Shown piece after piece: positions 23,698-37,345 of a DNA stretch of 64,000 nt. Location of the stretch: the NCBI RefSeq assembly GCF_029227915.1, contig NC_079888.1, forward strand, positions 23,664,001 through 23,728,000, read 5' to 3'. Within the stretch, counting starts at the first letter, position 1; every line of letters starts with the position of its first letter. The notes below the pieces were generated by a model that was given only the letters and a program-made list of their open reading frames with translations, ran no database searches and was not told the DNA's origin. The stretch is from Hydractinia symbiolongicarpus. Taxonomy: Eukaryota > Cnidaria > Hydrozoa > Anthoathecata > Hydractiniidae. Made by a program: the position numbers and the translations under genes.

Positions 23698-26490
23698 CAC
23701 GTATATTTGAATGTATACAAAGAAAGTACCCTGTGAGTAAACTCATTTTCCGAACGATTTTTTAAATTATTTTTTCACCACTAAAGCCCATGAGAATTGC
23801 AGTTTTTAAAAATGTTTTCATTTTTGATGAGACGCTGAATAAAAGAAGTTTAATCGCCGGCAAACGAAAACCCGCAATTTCCCGTAAATCCTGGCTTGGC
23901 CCGTATAGTCAAAAGTATACAAAGAAAGTACCCAGGGAGTAAACTCATTTCCCTAACGATTTTTTAAATTATTTTTTCACCACTAAAACGCATGAGACTT
24001 GTAGTTTTCAAAAATGATTTCATTTTTGATGAGACGCTGAATAAAAGCAGTTTAATCGCCGGCAAAGGAAAACCTACGATTTCCCTAAATCCCGGACTCG
24101 GCCCGTATAGTCAAAAGTATACAAAGAAAGTACCCAGGGAGTAAACTCATTTCCAGAACGATTTTTTAAATTATTTTTTCACCACTAAAACGCATAAGAC
24201 TTGTAGTTTTTAAAAATGTTTTCATTTTTGCTGAGACGCTGAATAAAAGAAGTTTAATCGCCGGTAAATCCCGGGCTTGGCACGTATAGTCGAATGTATA
24301 CAAAGAAAGTACCCTGTGAGTAAACTCATTTCCAGAACGATTTTTTAAATTATTTTTTCACCACTAAAGCCCATGAGAATTGTAATTTTTAAAAATGTTT
24401 TCATTTTTTATGAGACGCTGAATAAAAGCAGTTTAATCGCCGGCAAACAAAAACCCGCGATTTCCCGTAAATCCCGGCTTTGCCCGTATAGTCAAAAGTA
24501 TACAAAGAAAGTACCCAGTGAGTAAACTCATTTCCCGAACGATTTTTTAAATTATTTTTTCACCACTAAAACGCATGAGACTTGTAGTTTTCAAAAATGA
24601 TTTCATTTTTGATGAGACGCTGAATAAAAGCAGTTTAATCGCCGGCAAACGAAAACCCGCGATTTCCCGTAAATCCCGGGCTTTGCACGTATAGTCGAAT
24701 GTATACAAAGAAAGTACCCTGTGAGTAAATTCATTTCCAGAACGCTTTTTTAAATTGTTTTTTCACCACTAAAACGCATAAGACTTGTAGTTTTCAAAAA
24801 TGTTTTCATTTTTGGTGAGACACTGAATAAAAGAAGTTTAATCGCCGGCAAACGAAAACCCGCGATTCCCGTAATTCCCGGCTTGGCCCGTATAGTCAAA
24901 AGTATACAAAGAAAGTACCCAGGGAGTAAACTCATTTCCAGAACGATTTTTTAAATTATTTTTTCACCACTAAAACGCATGAGACGTGTAGTTTTCAAAA
25001 ATGATTTCATTTTTGATGAGACGCTGAATAAAAGCAGTTTAATCGCCGGCAAACGAAAACAAACGATTTCCCTAAATCCCGGACTCGGCCCGTATAGTCA
25101 AAAGTATACAAAGAAAGTACCCAGGGAGTAAACTCATTTCCAGAACGATTTGTTAAATTATTTTTTCACCACTAAAACGCATAAGACTTGTAGTTTTTAA
25201 AAATGTTTTCATTTTTGCTGAGACGCTGAATAAAAGAAGTTTAATCGCCGGCAAACGAAAACCCGCGATTTCCCGTAAATCCCGGGCTTGGCCGGTATAG
25301 TCAAAAGTATACAAAGAAAGTACCCAGGGAGTAAACTCATTTCCCGAACGATTTTTTATATTATTTATTTACCACTAAACGCATGAGACCTGTAGTTTTC
25401 AAAAATATTTTCATATTTGATGGGACGCTGAATAAAAGAAGTTTAATCGCCGGCAAACGAAAACCCGCGATTTCCCGTAAATCCCGGGCTTGGCACGTAT
25501 AGTCGAATGTATACAAAGAAAGTACCCTGTGAGTAAATTCATTTCCAGAACAATTTTTAAATTATTTTTTCACCACTAAAACGCATAAGACTTGTAGTTT
25601 TTAAAAATGTTTTCATTTTTTATGAGACGCTGAATAAAAGAAGTTTAATCGCCGGCAAACGAAAACCCGCGATTCCCGTAATTCCCGGCCTGGCCCGTAT
25701 AGTCAAAAGTATACAAAGAGAGTACCCAGGGAGTAAACTCATTTCCCGAACGATTTTTTAAATTATTTTTTCACCACTAAAACGCATGAGACTTGTAGTT
25801 TTCAAAAATGTTTTCATTTTTGATGAAACGCTGAATAAAAGCAGTTTAATCGCCGGCAAACGAAAACCTACGATTTCCCTAAATCCCGGACTCGGCCCGT
25901 ATAGTCAAAAGTATACAAAGAAAGTACCCAGGGAGTAAACTCATTTCCAGAACGATTTTTTAAATTATTTATTCACCACTAAAACGCATAAGACTTGTAG
26001 TTTTTAAAAATGTTTTCATTTTTGATGAGACGCTGAATAAAAGAAGTTTAATCGCCGGAAAACGAAAACCCGCGATTTCCCGTAAATCCCGGGCTTGGCC
26101 CGCATAGTCGAATGTATACAAAGAAAGTACCCTGTGAGTAAACTCATTTCCAGAACGATTTTTTAAATTATTTTTTCACCACTAAAACGCATAAGACTTG
26201 TAGTTTTTAAAAATGTTTTCATTTTTGATGAGACGCTGAATAAAAGAAGTTTAATCGCCGGAAAACGAAAACCCGCGATTTCCCGTAAATCCCGGGCTTG
26301 GCCCGCATAGTCGAATGTATACAAAGAAAGTACCCTGTGAGTAAACTCATTTCCAGAACGATTTTTTAAATTATTTTTTCACCACTAAAACGCATACGAC
26401 TTGTAGTTTTTAAAAATGTTTTCATTTTTAATGAGACGCTGAATAAAAGAAGTTTAATTGCCGGCAAACGAAAACCCGCGATTTCCCGTA
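23698..26490. repeat. 14-monomer unit D2 (~2,793 bp before divergence)
   Basis: A direct copy of D1 with rare differences, for example CCCTAACG near 23,952 against CCCGAACG near 21,145, and CACTAAAGCCC against CACTAACGCCC. The 24-bp deletion is shared (after 24,264). It diverges at about 26,491, where D1 has CCCGGGCTTGGCACG and D2 has CACGGCTTGGCCCG. Confidence 0.85.
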
Positions 26491-27310
26491 AATCACGGCT
26501 TGGCCCGTATAGTCAAAAGTATACAAAGAAAGTACCCAGGGAGTAAACTCATTTTCCGAACGATTTTTTAAATTATTTTTTCACCACTAAAACGCGTGAG
26601 ACTTGTAGTTTTCAAAAATGTTTTCATTTTTGATGAGACGCTGAATAAAAGAAGTTTAATCGCCGGCAAACGAAAACCCGCGATTTCCCGTAAATCCCGG
26701 ACTTGGCACGTATAGTCGAATGTATACAAAGAAAGTACCCTGTGAGTAAACTCATTTCCAGAACGATTTTTTAAATTAATTTTTCACCACTAAAACGCAT
26801 AAGACTTGTTGTTTTTAAAAATGTTTTCATTTTTGATGAGACGCTGAATAAAAGAGGTTTAATCGCCGGCAAACGAAAACCCGCGATTTCCCGTAAATCC
26901 CGGCTTGGCCCGTATAGTCCAAAGTATACAAAGAAAGGACCCAGGGAGTAAACTCATTTCCCGAACGATTTTTTAAATTATTTTTTCACCACTAAAACGC
27001 ACGAGACTTGTAGTTTTCAAATATGTTTTCATTTTTGATGAGACGCTGAATAAAAGCAGTTTAATCGCCGGCAAACGAAAACCCGCGATTTCCCGTAAAT
27101 CCCGGCTTGGCCCGTATAGTCGAATGTATACAAAGAAAGTACCCTGTGAGTAAACTCATTTCCAGAACGATTTTTTAAATTAATTTTTCACCACTAAAAC
27201 GCATAAGACTTGTTGTTTTTAAAAATGTTTTCATTTTTGATGAGACGCTGAATAAAAGAGGTTTAATCGCCGGCAAACGAAAACCCGCGATTTCCCGTAA
27301 ATCCCGGGCT
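26491..27310. repeat. Four monomers with a 2-monomer repeat (~407 bp)
   Basis: Monomers carrying CTTGTTGTTTTTAAAAATG occur near 26,803 and 27,210. This is the first place the TATAGTCCAAAG variant appears (near 26,914). It links block D to the 9-monomer repeats. Confidence 0.65.
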
Positions 27311-29132
27311 TGGCTCGTATAGTCAAAAGTATACAAAGAAATTACCCAGGGAGTGAACTCATTTCCCGAACGATTTTTTAAATTTTTTTTTCACCACTAA
27401 AACGCATGAGACTTGTAGTTTTCAAAAATGTTTTCATTTTTGATGAGACGCTGAATAAAAGAAGTTTAATTGCCGGCAAACGAAAACCCGCGATTTCCCG
27501 TAAATCCCGGCTTGGCCCGTATAGTCAAAAGTATACAAAGAAAGTACCCAGGGAGTAAACTCATTTCCCGAACGATTTTTTAAATTATTTTTTCACCACT
27601 AAAACGCGTGAGACTTGTAGTTTTGAAAAATGTTTTCATTTTTGATGAGACGCTGAATAAAAGAAGTTTAATCGCCGGCAAACGAAAACCCGCGATTTCC
27701 CGTAAATCCCGGGCTTGGCACGTATAGTCGAATGTATACAAAGAAAGTACCCTGTGAGTAAACTCATTTCCAGAACGATTTTTTAAATTAATTTTTCACC
27801 ACTAAAACGCATAAGACTTGTTGTTTTTAAAAATGTTTTCATTTTTGATGAGACGCTGAATAAAAGAGGTTTAATCGCCGGCAAACGAAAACCCGCGATT
27901 TCCCGTAAATCCCGGCTTGGCCCGTATAGTCCAAAGTATACAAAGAAAGGACCCAGGGAGTAAACTCATTTCCCGAACGATTTTTTAAATTATTTTTTCA
28001 CCACTAAAACGCACGAGACTTGTAGTTTTCAAATATGTTTTCATTTTTGATGAGACGCTGAATAAGAGCAGTTTAATCGCCGGCAAACGAATACCTGCGA
28101 TTTTCCTAAATTCCGGACTCGGCCCGTATACTCAAAAGTATACAAAGAAAGTACCCAGGGAGTAAACTCATTTCCCGAACGATTTTTTAAATTATTTTTT
28201 CACCACTAAAACGCATGAGACTTGTAGTTTTCAAAAATGTTTTCACTTTCGATGAGACCCTGAATAAAAGAAGTTTAATCGCCGGCAAACGAAAACCCGC
28301 GATTTCCTGTAAATCCCGGGCTTGGCTCGTATAGTCAAAAGTATACAAAGAAAGTACCCAGGGAGTGAACTCATTTCCCGAACGATTTTTTATATTATTT
28401 TTTTACCACTAAACGCATAAGACATCTAGTTTTCAAAAATGTTTTCATTATTGATGAGACGCTTAATGAAAGAGGTTTAATCGCCGGCAAACGAAATCCC
28501 GCGTTTTCACGTAAATCCGGGGCTTGGCCCGTATAGTCAAATGTATACAAAGAAAGTACCCAGGGAGTAAACTCATTTCCCGAACGATTTTTTAAATTTT
28601 TTTTTCACCACTAAAACGCATGAGACTTGTAGTTTTCAAAAATGTTTTCATTTTTGATGAGACGCTTAATGAAAGAGGTTTAATCGCCGGAAAACGAAAA
28701 CCCGCGATTTCCCGTAAATCCCGGGCTTGGCCCGTATAGTTGAATGTATACAAAGAAAGTACCCTGTGAGTAAACTCATTTCCAGAACGATTTTTTAAAT
28801 TATTTTTTCACCACTAAAACGCATAAGACTTGTAGTTTTTAAAAATGTTTTCATTTTTGATGAGACGCTGAATAAAAGAAGTTTAATCGCCGGAAAACGA
28901 AAACCCGCGATTTCCCGTAAATCCCGGGCTTGGCCCGTATAGTCGAATGTATACAAAGAAAGTACCCTGTGAGTAAACTCATTTCCAGAACGATTTTTTA
29001 AATTATTTTTTCACCACTAAAACGCATAAGACTTGTAGTTTTTAAAATGTTTTCATTTTTTATGAGACGCTGAATAAAAGAAGTTTAATCGCCGGCAAAC
29101 GAAAACCCGCGATTTCCCGTAAATCCCGGGCT
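27311..29132. repeat. 9-monomer unit E1 (~1,822 bp)
   Basis: TGGCTCG with AAATTACCCAGGGAGTGAAC starts units at 27,311 and 29,133. Private markers repeat at 1,823 bp: CAAATATGTTTTC (28,030 and 29,853), CACTTTCGATGAGACCC (near 28,243 and 30,066) and GACATCTAG with TTTTCATTATTGATG (28,421 and 30,244). This unit has the first GACATCTAG monomer seen in the window. Confidence 0.85.
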
Positions 29133-30956
29133 TGGCTCGTATAGTCAAAAGTATACAAAGAAATTACCCAGGGAGTGAACTCATTTCCCGAACGATTTTT
29201 TAAATTTTTTTTTCACCACTAAAACGCATGAGACTTATAGTTTTCAAAAATGTTTTCATTTTTGATGAGACGCTGGATAAAAGAAGTTTAATTGCCGGCA
29301 AACGAAAACCCGCGATTTCCCGTAAATCCCGGCTTGGCCCGTATAGTCAAAAGTATACAAAGAAAGTACCCAGGGAGTAAACTCATTTCCCGAACGATTT
29401 TTTAAATTATTTTTTCACCACTAAAACGCGTGAGACTTGTAGTTTTGAAAAATGTTTTCATTTTTGATGAGACGCTGAATAAAAGAAGTTTAATCGCCGG
29501 CAAACGAAAACCCGCGATTTCCCGTAAATCCCGGGCTTGGCACGTATAGTCGAATGTATACAAAGAAAGTACCCTGTGAGTAAACTCATTTCCAGAACGA
29601 TTTTTTAAATTAATTTTTCACCACTAAAACGCATAAGACTTGTTGTTTTTAAAAATGTTTTCATTTTTGATGAGACGCTGAATAAAAGAGGTTTAATCGC
29701 CGGCAAACGAAAACCCGTGATTTCCCGTAAATCCCGGCTTGGCCCGTATAGTCCAAAGTATACAAAAAAAAGGACCCAGGGAGTAAACTCATTTCCCGAA
29801 CGATTTTTTAAATTATTTTTTCACCACTAAAACGCACGAGACTTGTAGTTTTCAAATATGTTTTCATTTTTGATGAGACGCTGAATAAGAGCAGTTTAAT
29901 CGCCGGCAAACGAAAACCTGCGATTTTCCTAAATTCCGGACTCGGCCCGTATACTCAAAAGTATACAAAGAAAGTACCCAGGGAGTAAACTCATTTCCCG
30001 AACGATTTTTTAAATTATTTTTTCACCACTAAAACGCATGAGACTTGTAGTTTTCAAAAATGTTTTCACTTTCGATGAGACCCTGAATAAAAGAAGTTTA
30101 ATCGCCGGCAAACGAAAACCCGCGATTTCCTGTAAATCCCGGGCTTGGCTCGTATAGTCAAAAGTATACAAAGAAAGTACCCAGGGAGTGAACTCATTTC
30201 CCGAACGATTTTTTATATTATTTTTTTACCACTAAACGCATAAGACATCTAGTTTTCAAAAATGTTTTCATTATTGATGAGACGCTTAATGAAAGAGGTT
30301 TAATCGCCGGCAAACGAAATCCCGCGTTTTCACGTAAATCCGGGGCTTGGCCCGTATAGTCGAATGTATACAAAGAAAGTACCCAGGGAGTAAACTCATT
30401 TCCCGAACGATTTTTTAAATTTTTTTTTCACCACTAAAACGCATGAGACTTGTAGTTTTCAAAAATGTTTTTATTTTTGATGAGACGCTTAATGAAAGAG
30501 GTTTAATCGCCGGAAAACGAAAACCCGCGATTTCCCGTAAATCCCGGGCTTGGCCTGTATAGTTGAATGTATACAAAGAAAGTACCCTGTGAGTAAACTC
30601 ATTTCCAGAACGATTTTTTAAATTATTTTTTCACCACTAAAACGCATAAGACTTGTAGTTTTTAAAAATGTTTTCATTTTTGATGAGACGCTGAATAAAA
30701 GAAGTTTAATCGCCGGAAAACGAAAACCCGCGATTTCCCGTAAATCCCAGGCTTGGCCCGTATAGTCGAATGTATACAAAGAAAGTACCCTGTGAGTAAA
30801 CTCATTTCCAGAACGATTTTTTAAATTATTTTTTCACCACTAAAACGCATAAGACTTGTAGTTTTTAAAAATGTTTTCATTTTTTATGAGACGCTGAATA
30901 AAAGAAGTTTAATCGCCGGCAAACGAAAATCCGCGATTTCCCGTAAATCCCGGGCT
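29133..30956. repeat. 9-monomer unit E2 (~1,824 bp)
   Basis: A direct copy of E1 with a few substitutions and one homopolymer expansion (ACAAAAAAAAGGACCC near 29,762 against ACAAAGAAAGGACCC in E1). Confidence 0.85.
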
Positions 30957-33185
30957 TGGCTCGTATAGTCAAAAGTATACAAAGAAAGTACCCAGGGAGT
31001 AAACTCATTTCCCGAACGATTTTTTATATTATTTTTTTACCACTAAACGCATGAGACATCTAGTTTTCAAAAATGTTTTCATTTTTGATGAGACGCTTAA
31101 TGAAAGAGGTTTAATCGCCGGAAAACGAAAACCCGCGATTTCCCGTAAATCCCGGGCTTGGCACGTATATTTGAATGTATACAAAGAAAGTACCCTGTGA
31201 GTAAACTCATTTTCCGAACGATTTTTTAAATTATTTTTTCACCACTAAAGCCCATGAGAATTGCAGTTTTTAAAAATGTTTTCATTTTTGATGAGACGCT
31301 GAATAAAAGAAGTTTAATCGCCGGCAAAGGAAAACCTACGATTTCCCTAAATCCCGGACTCGGCCCGTATAGTCAAAAGTATACAAAGAAAGTACCCAGG
31401 GAGTAAACTCATTTCCAGAACGATTTTTTAAATTATTTTTTCACCACTAAAACGCATAAGACTTGTAGTTTTTAAAAATGTTTTCATTTTTGCTGAGACG
31501 CTGAATAAAAGAAGTTTAATCGCCGGAAAACGAAAACCCGCGATTTCCCGTAAATCCCGGCTTGGCCCGTATAGTCAAAAGTATACAAAGAAAGTACCCA
31601 GGGAGTAAACTCATTTCCTGAACGATTTTTTAAATTATTTTTTCACCACTAAAACGCATGAGACTTGTAGTTTTCAAACATGTTTTCATTTTTGATGAGA
31701 CGCTGAATAAAAGAAGTGTAATCGCCGGCAAACGAAAACCCGCGATTTCCCGTAAATCCCGGGCTTGGCCCGTATAGTCAAAAGTATACAAAGAAAGTAC
31801 CCAGGGAGTAAACTCATTTCCCGAACGATTTTTTATATTATTTTTTCACCACTAAAACGCATGAGACTTGTAGTTTTTAAAATGTTTTCATTTTTGATGA
31901 GACGCTGAATAAAAGAAGTTTAATCGCCGGCAAACGAAAACCCGCGATTTCCCGTAAATCCCGGGCTTGGCCCGTATAGTCAAAAGTATACAAAGAAAGT
32001 ACCCAGGGAGTAAACTCATTTCCCGAACGATTTTTTATATTATTTTTTTACCACTAAACGCATGAGACATCTAGTTTTTAAAAATGTTTTCATTTTTGAT
32101 GAGACGCTGAATAAAAGAAGTTTAATCGCCGGCAAACGAAAACCCGCAATTTCCCGTAAATCCTGGCTCGGCCCGTATAGTCAAAAGTATACAAAGAAAG
32201 TACCCAGGGAGTAAACTCATTTCCCGAACGATTTTTTAAATTATTTTTTCACCACTAAAACGCATGAGACTTGTAGTTTTCAAAAATGATTTCATTTTTG
32301 ATGAGACGCTGAATAAAAGCAGTTTAATCGCCGGCAAACGAAATCCCGCGTTTTCACGTAAATCCGGGGCTTGGCCCGTATAGTCGAATGTATACAAAGA
32401 AAGTACCCAGGGAGTAAACTCATTTCCCGAACGATTTTTTAAATTTTTTTTTCACCACTAAAACGCATGAGACTTGTAGTTTTCAAAAATGTTTTCATTT
32501 TTGATGAGACGCTTAATGAAAGAGGTTTAATCGCCGGAAAACGAAAACCCGCGATTTCCCGTGAATCCCGGGCTTGGCCCGTATAGTTGAATGTATACAA
32601 AGAAAGTACCCTGTGAGTAAACTCATTACCAGAACGATTTTTTAAATTATTTTTTCACCACTAAAACGCATAAGACTTGTAGTTTTTAAAAATGTTTTCA
32701 TTTTTGATGAGACGCTGAATAAAAGAAGTTTAATCGCCGGAAAACGAAAACCCGCGATTTCCCGTAAATCCCGGGCTTGGCCCGTATAGTCGAATGTATA
32801 CAAAGAAAGTACCCTGTGAGTAAACTCATTTCCAGAACGATTTTTTAAATTATTTTTTCACCACTAAAACGCATAAGACTTGTAGTTTTTAAAAATGTTT
32901 TCATTTTTTATGAGACGCTGAATAAAAGAAGTTTAATCGCCGGCAAACGAAAACCCGCGATTTCCCGTAAATCCCGGGCTTGGCTCGTATAGTCAAAAGT
33001 ATACAAAGAAAGTACCCAGGGAGTAAACTCATTTCCCGAACGATTTTTTATATTATTTTTTTACCACTAAACGCATGAGACATCTAGTTTTCAAAAATGT
33101 TTTCATTTTTGATGAGACGCTTAATGAAAGAGGTTTAATCGCCGGAAAACGAAAACCCGCGATTTCCCGTAAATCCCGGGCTTGG
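30957..33185. repeat. 10-monomer unit F1 (2,024 bp) plus its leading monomer
   Basis: CACGTATATTTGAATG, the marker that opens block D, recurs at 31,162 and 33,186, spacing 2,024 bp. The monomer after it, with CCCATGAGAATTGCAG, and the CAAACATGTTTTC monomers (31,675 and 33,700) keep that spacing. The unit mixes monomers known from D and E. Confidence 0.75.
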
Positions 33186-36100
33186 CACGTATATTTGAAT
33201 GTATACAAAGAAAGTACCCTGTGAGTAAACTCATTTTCCGAACGATTTTTTAAATTATTTTTTCACCACTAAAGCCCATGAGAATTGCAGTTTTTAAAAA
33301 TGTTTTCATTTTTGATGAGACGCTGAATAAAAGAAGTTTAATCGCCGGCAAAGGAAAACCTACGATTTCCCTAAATCCCGGACTCGGCCCGTATAGTCAA
33401 AAGTATACAAAGAAAGTACCCAGGGAGTAAACTCATTTCCAGAACGATTTTTTAAATTATTTTTTCACCACTAAAACGCATAAGACTTGTAGTTTTTAAA
33501 AATGTTTTCATTTTTGCTGAGACGCTGAATAAAAGAAGTTTAATCGCCGGCAAACGAAAACCCGCGATTTCCCGTAAATCCCGGCTTGGCCCGTATAGTC
33601 AAAAGTATACAAAGAAAGTACCCAGGGAGTAAACTCATTTCCTGAACGATTTTTTAAATTATTTTTTCACCACTAAAACGCATGAGACTTGTAGTTTTCA
33701 AACATGTTTTCATTTTTGATGAGACGCTGATTAAAAGAAGTTTAATCGCCGGCAAACGAAAACCCGCGATTTCCCGTAAATCCCGGGCTTGGCCCGTATA
33801 GTCAAAAGTATACAAAGAAAGTACCCAGGGAGTAAACTCATTTCCCGAACGATTTTTTATATTATTTTTTCACCACTAAAACGCATGAGACTTGTAGTTT
33901 TCAAAAATGTTTTCATTTTTGATGAGACGCTGAATAAAAGAAGTTTAATCACCGGCAAACGAAAACCCGCGATTTCCCGTAAATCCCGGGCTTGGCCCGT
34001 ATAGTCGAATGTATACAAAGAAAGTACCCTGTGAGTAAACTCATTTCCAGAACGATTTTTTAAATTATTTTTTCACCACTAAAACGCATAAGACTTGTAG
34101 TTTTTAAAAATGTTTTCATTTTTTATGAGACGCTGAATAAAAGAAGTTTAATCGCCGGCAAACGAAAACCCGCGATTTCCCGTAAATCCCGGGCTTGGCT
34201 CGTATAGTCAAAAGTATACAAAGAAAGTACCCAGGGAGTAAACTCATTTCCCGAACGATTTTTTATATTATTTTTTTACCACTAAACGCATGAGACATCT
34301 AGTTTTCAAAAATGTTTTCATTTTTGATGAGACGCTGAATAAAAGAAGTTTAATCGCCGGCAAACGAAAACCCGCAATTTCCCGTAAATCCTGGCTTGGC
34401 CCGTATAGTCAAAAGTATACAAAGAAAGTACCCAGGGAGTAAACTCATTTCCCGAACGATTTTTTAAATTATTTTTTCACCACTAAAACGCATGAGACTT
34501 GTAGTTTTCAAAAATGATTTCATTTTTGATGAGACGCTGAATAAAAGCAGTTTAATCGCCGGCAATGGAAAACCTACGATTTCCCTAAATCCCGGACTCG
34601 GCCCGTATAGTCAAAAGTATACAAAGAAAGTACCCAGGGAGTAAACTCATTTCCAGAACGATTTTTTAAATTATTTTTTCACCACTAAAACGCATAAGAC
34701 TTGTAGTTTTTAAAAATGTTTTCATTTTTGCTGAGACGCTGAATAAAAGAAGTTTAATCGCCGGCAAACGAAAACCCGCGATTTCCCGTAAATCCCGGCT
34801 TGGCCCGTATAGTCAAAAGTATACAAAGAAAGTACCCAGGGAGTAAACTCATTTCCTGAACGATTTTTTAAATTATTTTTTCACCACTAAGACGCATGAG
34901 ACTTGTAGTTTTCAAACATGTTTTCATTTTTGATGAGACGCTGAATAAAAGAAGTTTAATCGCCGGCAAACGAAAACCCGCGATTTCCCGTAAATCCCGG
35001 GCTTGGCCCGTATAGTCAAAAGTATACAAAGAAAGTACCCAGGGAGTAAACTCATTTCCCGAACGATTTTTTATATTATTTTTTCACCACTAAAACGCAT
35101 GAGACTTGTAGTTTTCAAAAATGTTTTCATTTTTGATGAGACGCTGAATAAAAGAAGTTTAATCACCGGCAAACGAAAACCCGCGATTTCCCGTAAATCC
35201 CGGGCTTGGCCCGTATAGTCGAATGTATACAAAGAAAGTACCCTGTGAGTAAACTCATTTCCAGAAGGATTTTTTAAATTATTTTTTCACCACTAAAACG
35301 CATAAGACTTGTAGTTTTTAAAAATGTTTTCATTTTTTATGAGACGCTGAATAAAAGAAGTTTAATCGCCGGCAAACGAAAACCCGCGATTTCCCGTAAA
35401 TCCCGGGCTTGGCTCGTATAGTCAAAAGTATACAAAGAAAGTACCCAGGGAGTAAACTCATTTCCCGAACGATTTTTTATATTATTTTTTTACCACTAAA
35501 CGCATGAGACATCTAGTTTTCAAAAATGTTTTCATTTTTGATGAGACGCTGAATAAAAGAAGTTTAATCGCCGGCAAACGAAAACCCGCAATTTCCCGTA
35601 AATCCTGGCTTGGCCCGTATAGTCAAAAGTATACAAAGAAAGTACCCAGGGAGTAAACTCATTTCCCGAACGATTTTTTAAATTATTTTTTCACCACTAA
35701 AACGCATGAGACTTGTAGTTTTCAAAAATGATTTCATTTTTGATGAGACGCTGAATAAAAGCAGTTTAATCGCCGGCAAAGGAAAACCTACGATTTCCCT
35801 AAATCCCGGACTCGGCCCGTATAGTCAAAAGTATACAAAGAAAGTACCCAGGGAGTAAACTCATTTCCAGAACGATTTTTTAAATTATTTTTTCACCACT
35901 AAAACGCATAAGACTTGTAGTTTTTAAAAATGTTTTCATTTTTGCTGAGACGCTGAATAAAAGAAGTTTAATCGCCGGCAAACGAAAACCCGCGATTTCC
36001 CGTAATACCCGGCTTGGCCCGTATAGTCAAAAGTATACAAAGAAAGTACCCAGGGAGTAAACTCATTTCCTGAACGATTTTTTAAATTATTTTTTCACCA

Positions 36101-36430
36101 CTAAAACGCATGAGACTTGTAGTTTTCAAACATGTTTTCATTTTTGATGAGACGCTGAATAAAAGAAGTTTAATCGCCGGCAAACGAAAACCCGCGATTT
36201 CCCGTAAATCCCGGGCTTGGCCCGTATAGTCAAAAGTATACAGAGAAAGTACCCAGGGAGTAAACTCATTTCCCGAACGATTTTTTATATTATTTTTTCA
36301 CCACTAAAACGCATGAGACTTGTAGTTTTCAAAAATGTTTTCATTTTTGATGAGACGCTGAATAAAAGAAGTTTAATCGCCGGCAAACGAAAACCCGCGA
36401 TTTCCCGTAAATCCCGGGCTTGGCCCGTAT
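33186..36430. repeat. 6-monomer higher-order repeat, 1,214 bp, about 2.5 copies
   Basis: Markers repeat at 1,214 bp: TGGCTCG at 32,981, 34,196 and 35,410; CAAACATGTTTTC near 33,700, 34,914 and 36,128; TTTTTGCTGAGACGC near 33,510, 34,724 and 35,938. The clearest copies are 34,196-35,409 and 35,410-36,430. The first copy is only partly homologous because its left third is F-type. Copies differ by isolated bases such as TTAATCACCGG or TTAATCGCCGG near 35,160 and 36,374. Confidence 0.85.
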
Positions 36431-37345
36431 AGTCAAAAGTATACAAAGAAAGTACCCAGGGAGTAAACGCATTTCCCGAACGATTTTTTATATCACTTTT
36501 TCACCACTAAAACGCATAAGACTTGTAGTTTTTAAAAATGTTTTCATTTTTGATGAGACGCTGAATAAAAGAAGTTTAATCGCCGGCAAACGAAAACCCG
36601 CGATTCCCGTAATTCCCGGCTTGGCCCGTATAGTCAAAAGTATACAAAGAAAGTACCCAGGGAGTAAACTCATTTCCCGAACGATTTTTTAAATTATTTT
36701 TTCACCACTAAAACGCATGAGACTTGTAGTTTTCAAAAATGTTTTTATTTTTGATGAGACGCTGAATAAAAGAAGTTTAATCGCCGGCAAACGAAAACCC
36801 GCGATTTCCCGTAAATCCCGGGCTTGGCACGTATAGTCGAATGTATACAAAGAAAGTACCCTGTGAGTAAACTCATTTCCAGAACGATTTTTTAAATTAT
36901 TTTTTCACCACTAAAGCCCATGAGAATGGTAATTTTTAAAAATGTTTTCATTTTTGATGAGACGCTGAATAAAAGCAGTTTAATCGCCGGCAAACGAAAA
37001 CCCGCGATTTCCCGTAAATCCCGGCTTGGCCCGTATAGTCAAAAGTATACAAAGAAAGTACCCAGTGAGTAAACTCATTTCCCGAACGATTTTTTAAATT
37101 ATTTTTTCACCACTAAAACGCATGAGACTTGTAGTTTTCAAAAATGATTTCATTTTTGATGAGACGCTGAATAAAAGAAGTTTAATCGCCGGCAAACGAA
37201 AACCCGCGATTCCCGTAATTCCCGGCTTGGCCCGTATAGTCAAAAGTATACAAAGAAAGTACCCAGGGAGTAAACTCATTTCCCGAACGATTTTTTAAAT
37301 TATTTTTTCACCACTAAAACGCATGAGACTTGTAGTTTTCAAAAA
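36431..37345. repeat. Transition with 3-monomer repeat (606 bp)
   Basis: ATTCCCGTAATTCCCGGC and GTTTTTATTTTTGATG monomers repeat at 606 bp (about 36,741 and 37,347), half of the 1,212-bp unit that follows. The left edge is an odd monomer with GTAAACGCATTTCCC and TTTTTATATCACTTTTTC near 36,465-36,500. Confidence 0.7.

Noticed and set aside
33789-34004. Recurrent 71-codon plus-strand frame (MARIVKSIQRKYPG...).
   Set aside because: It needs a TTG start, covers one monomer plus a few bases, and recurs only because the 6-monomer unit recurs.
36420-36692. 90-codon plus-strand frame containing two copies of a peptide (ARIVKSIQRKYPGSK), suggesting a repeat protein.
   Set aside because: A one-base shortening in one monomer brings the next monomer into the same frame. 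This is chance, not a designed protein repeat.
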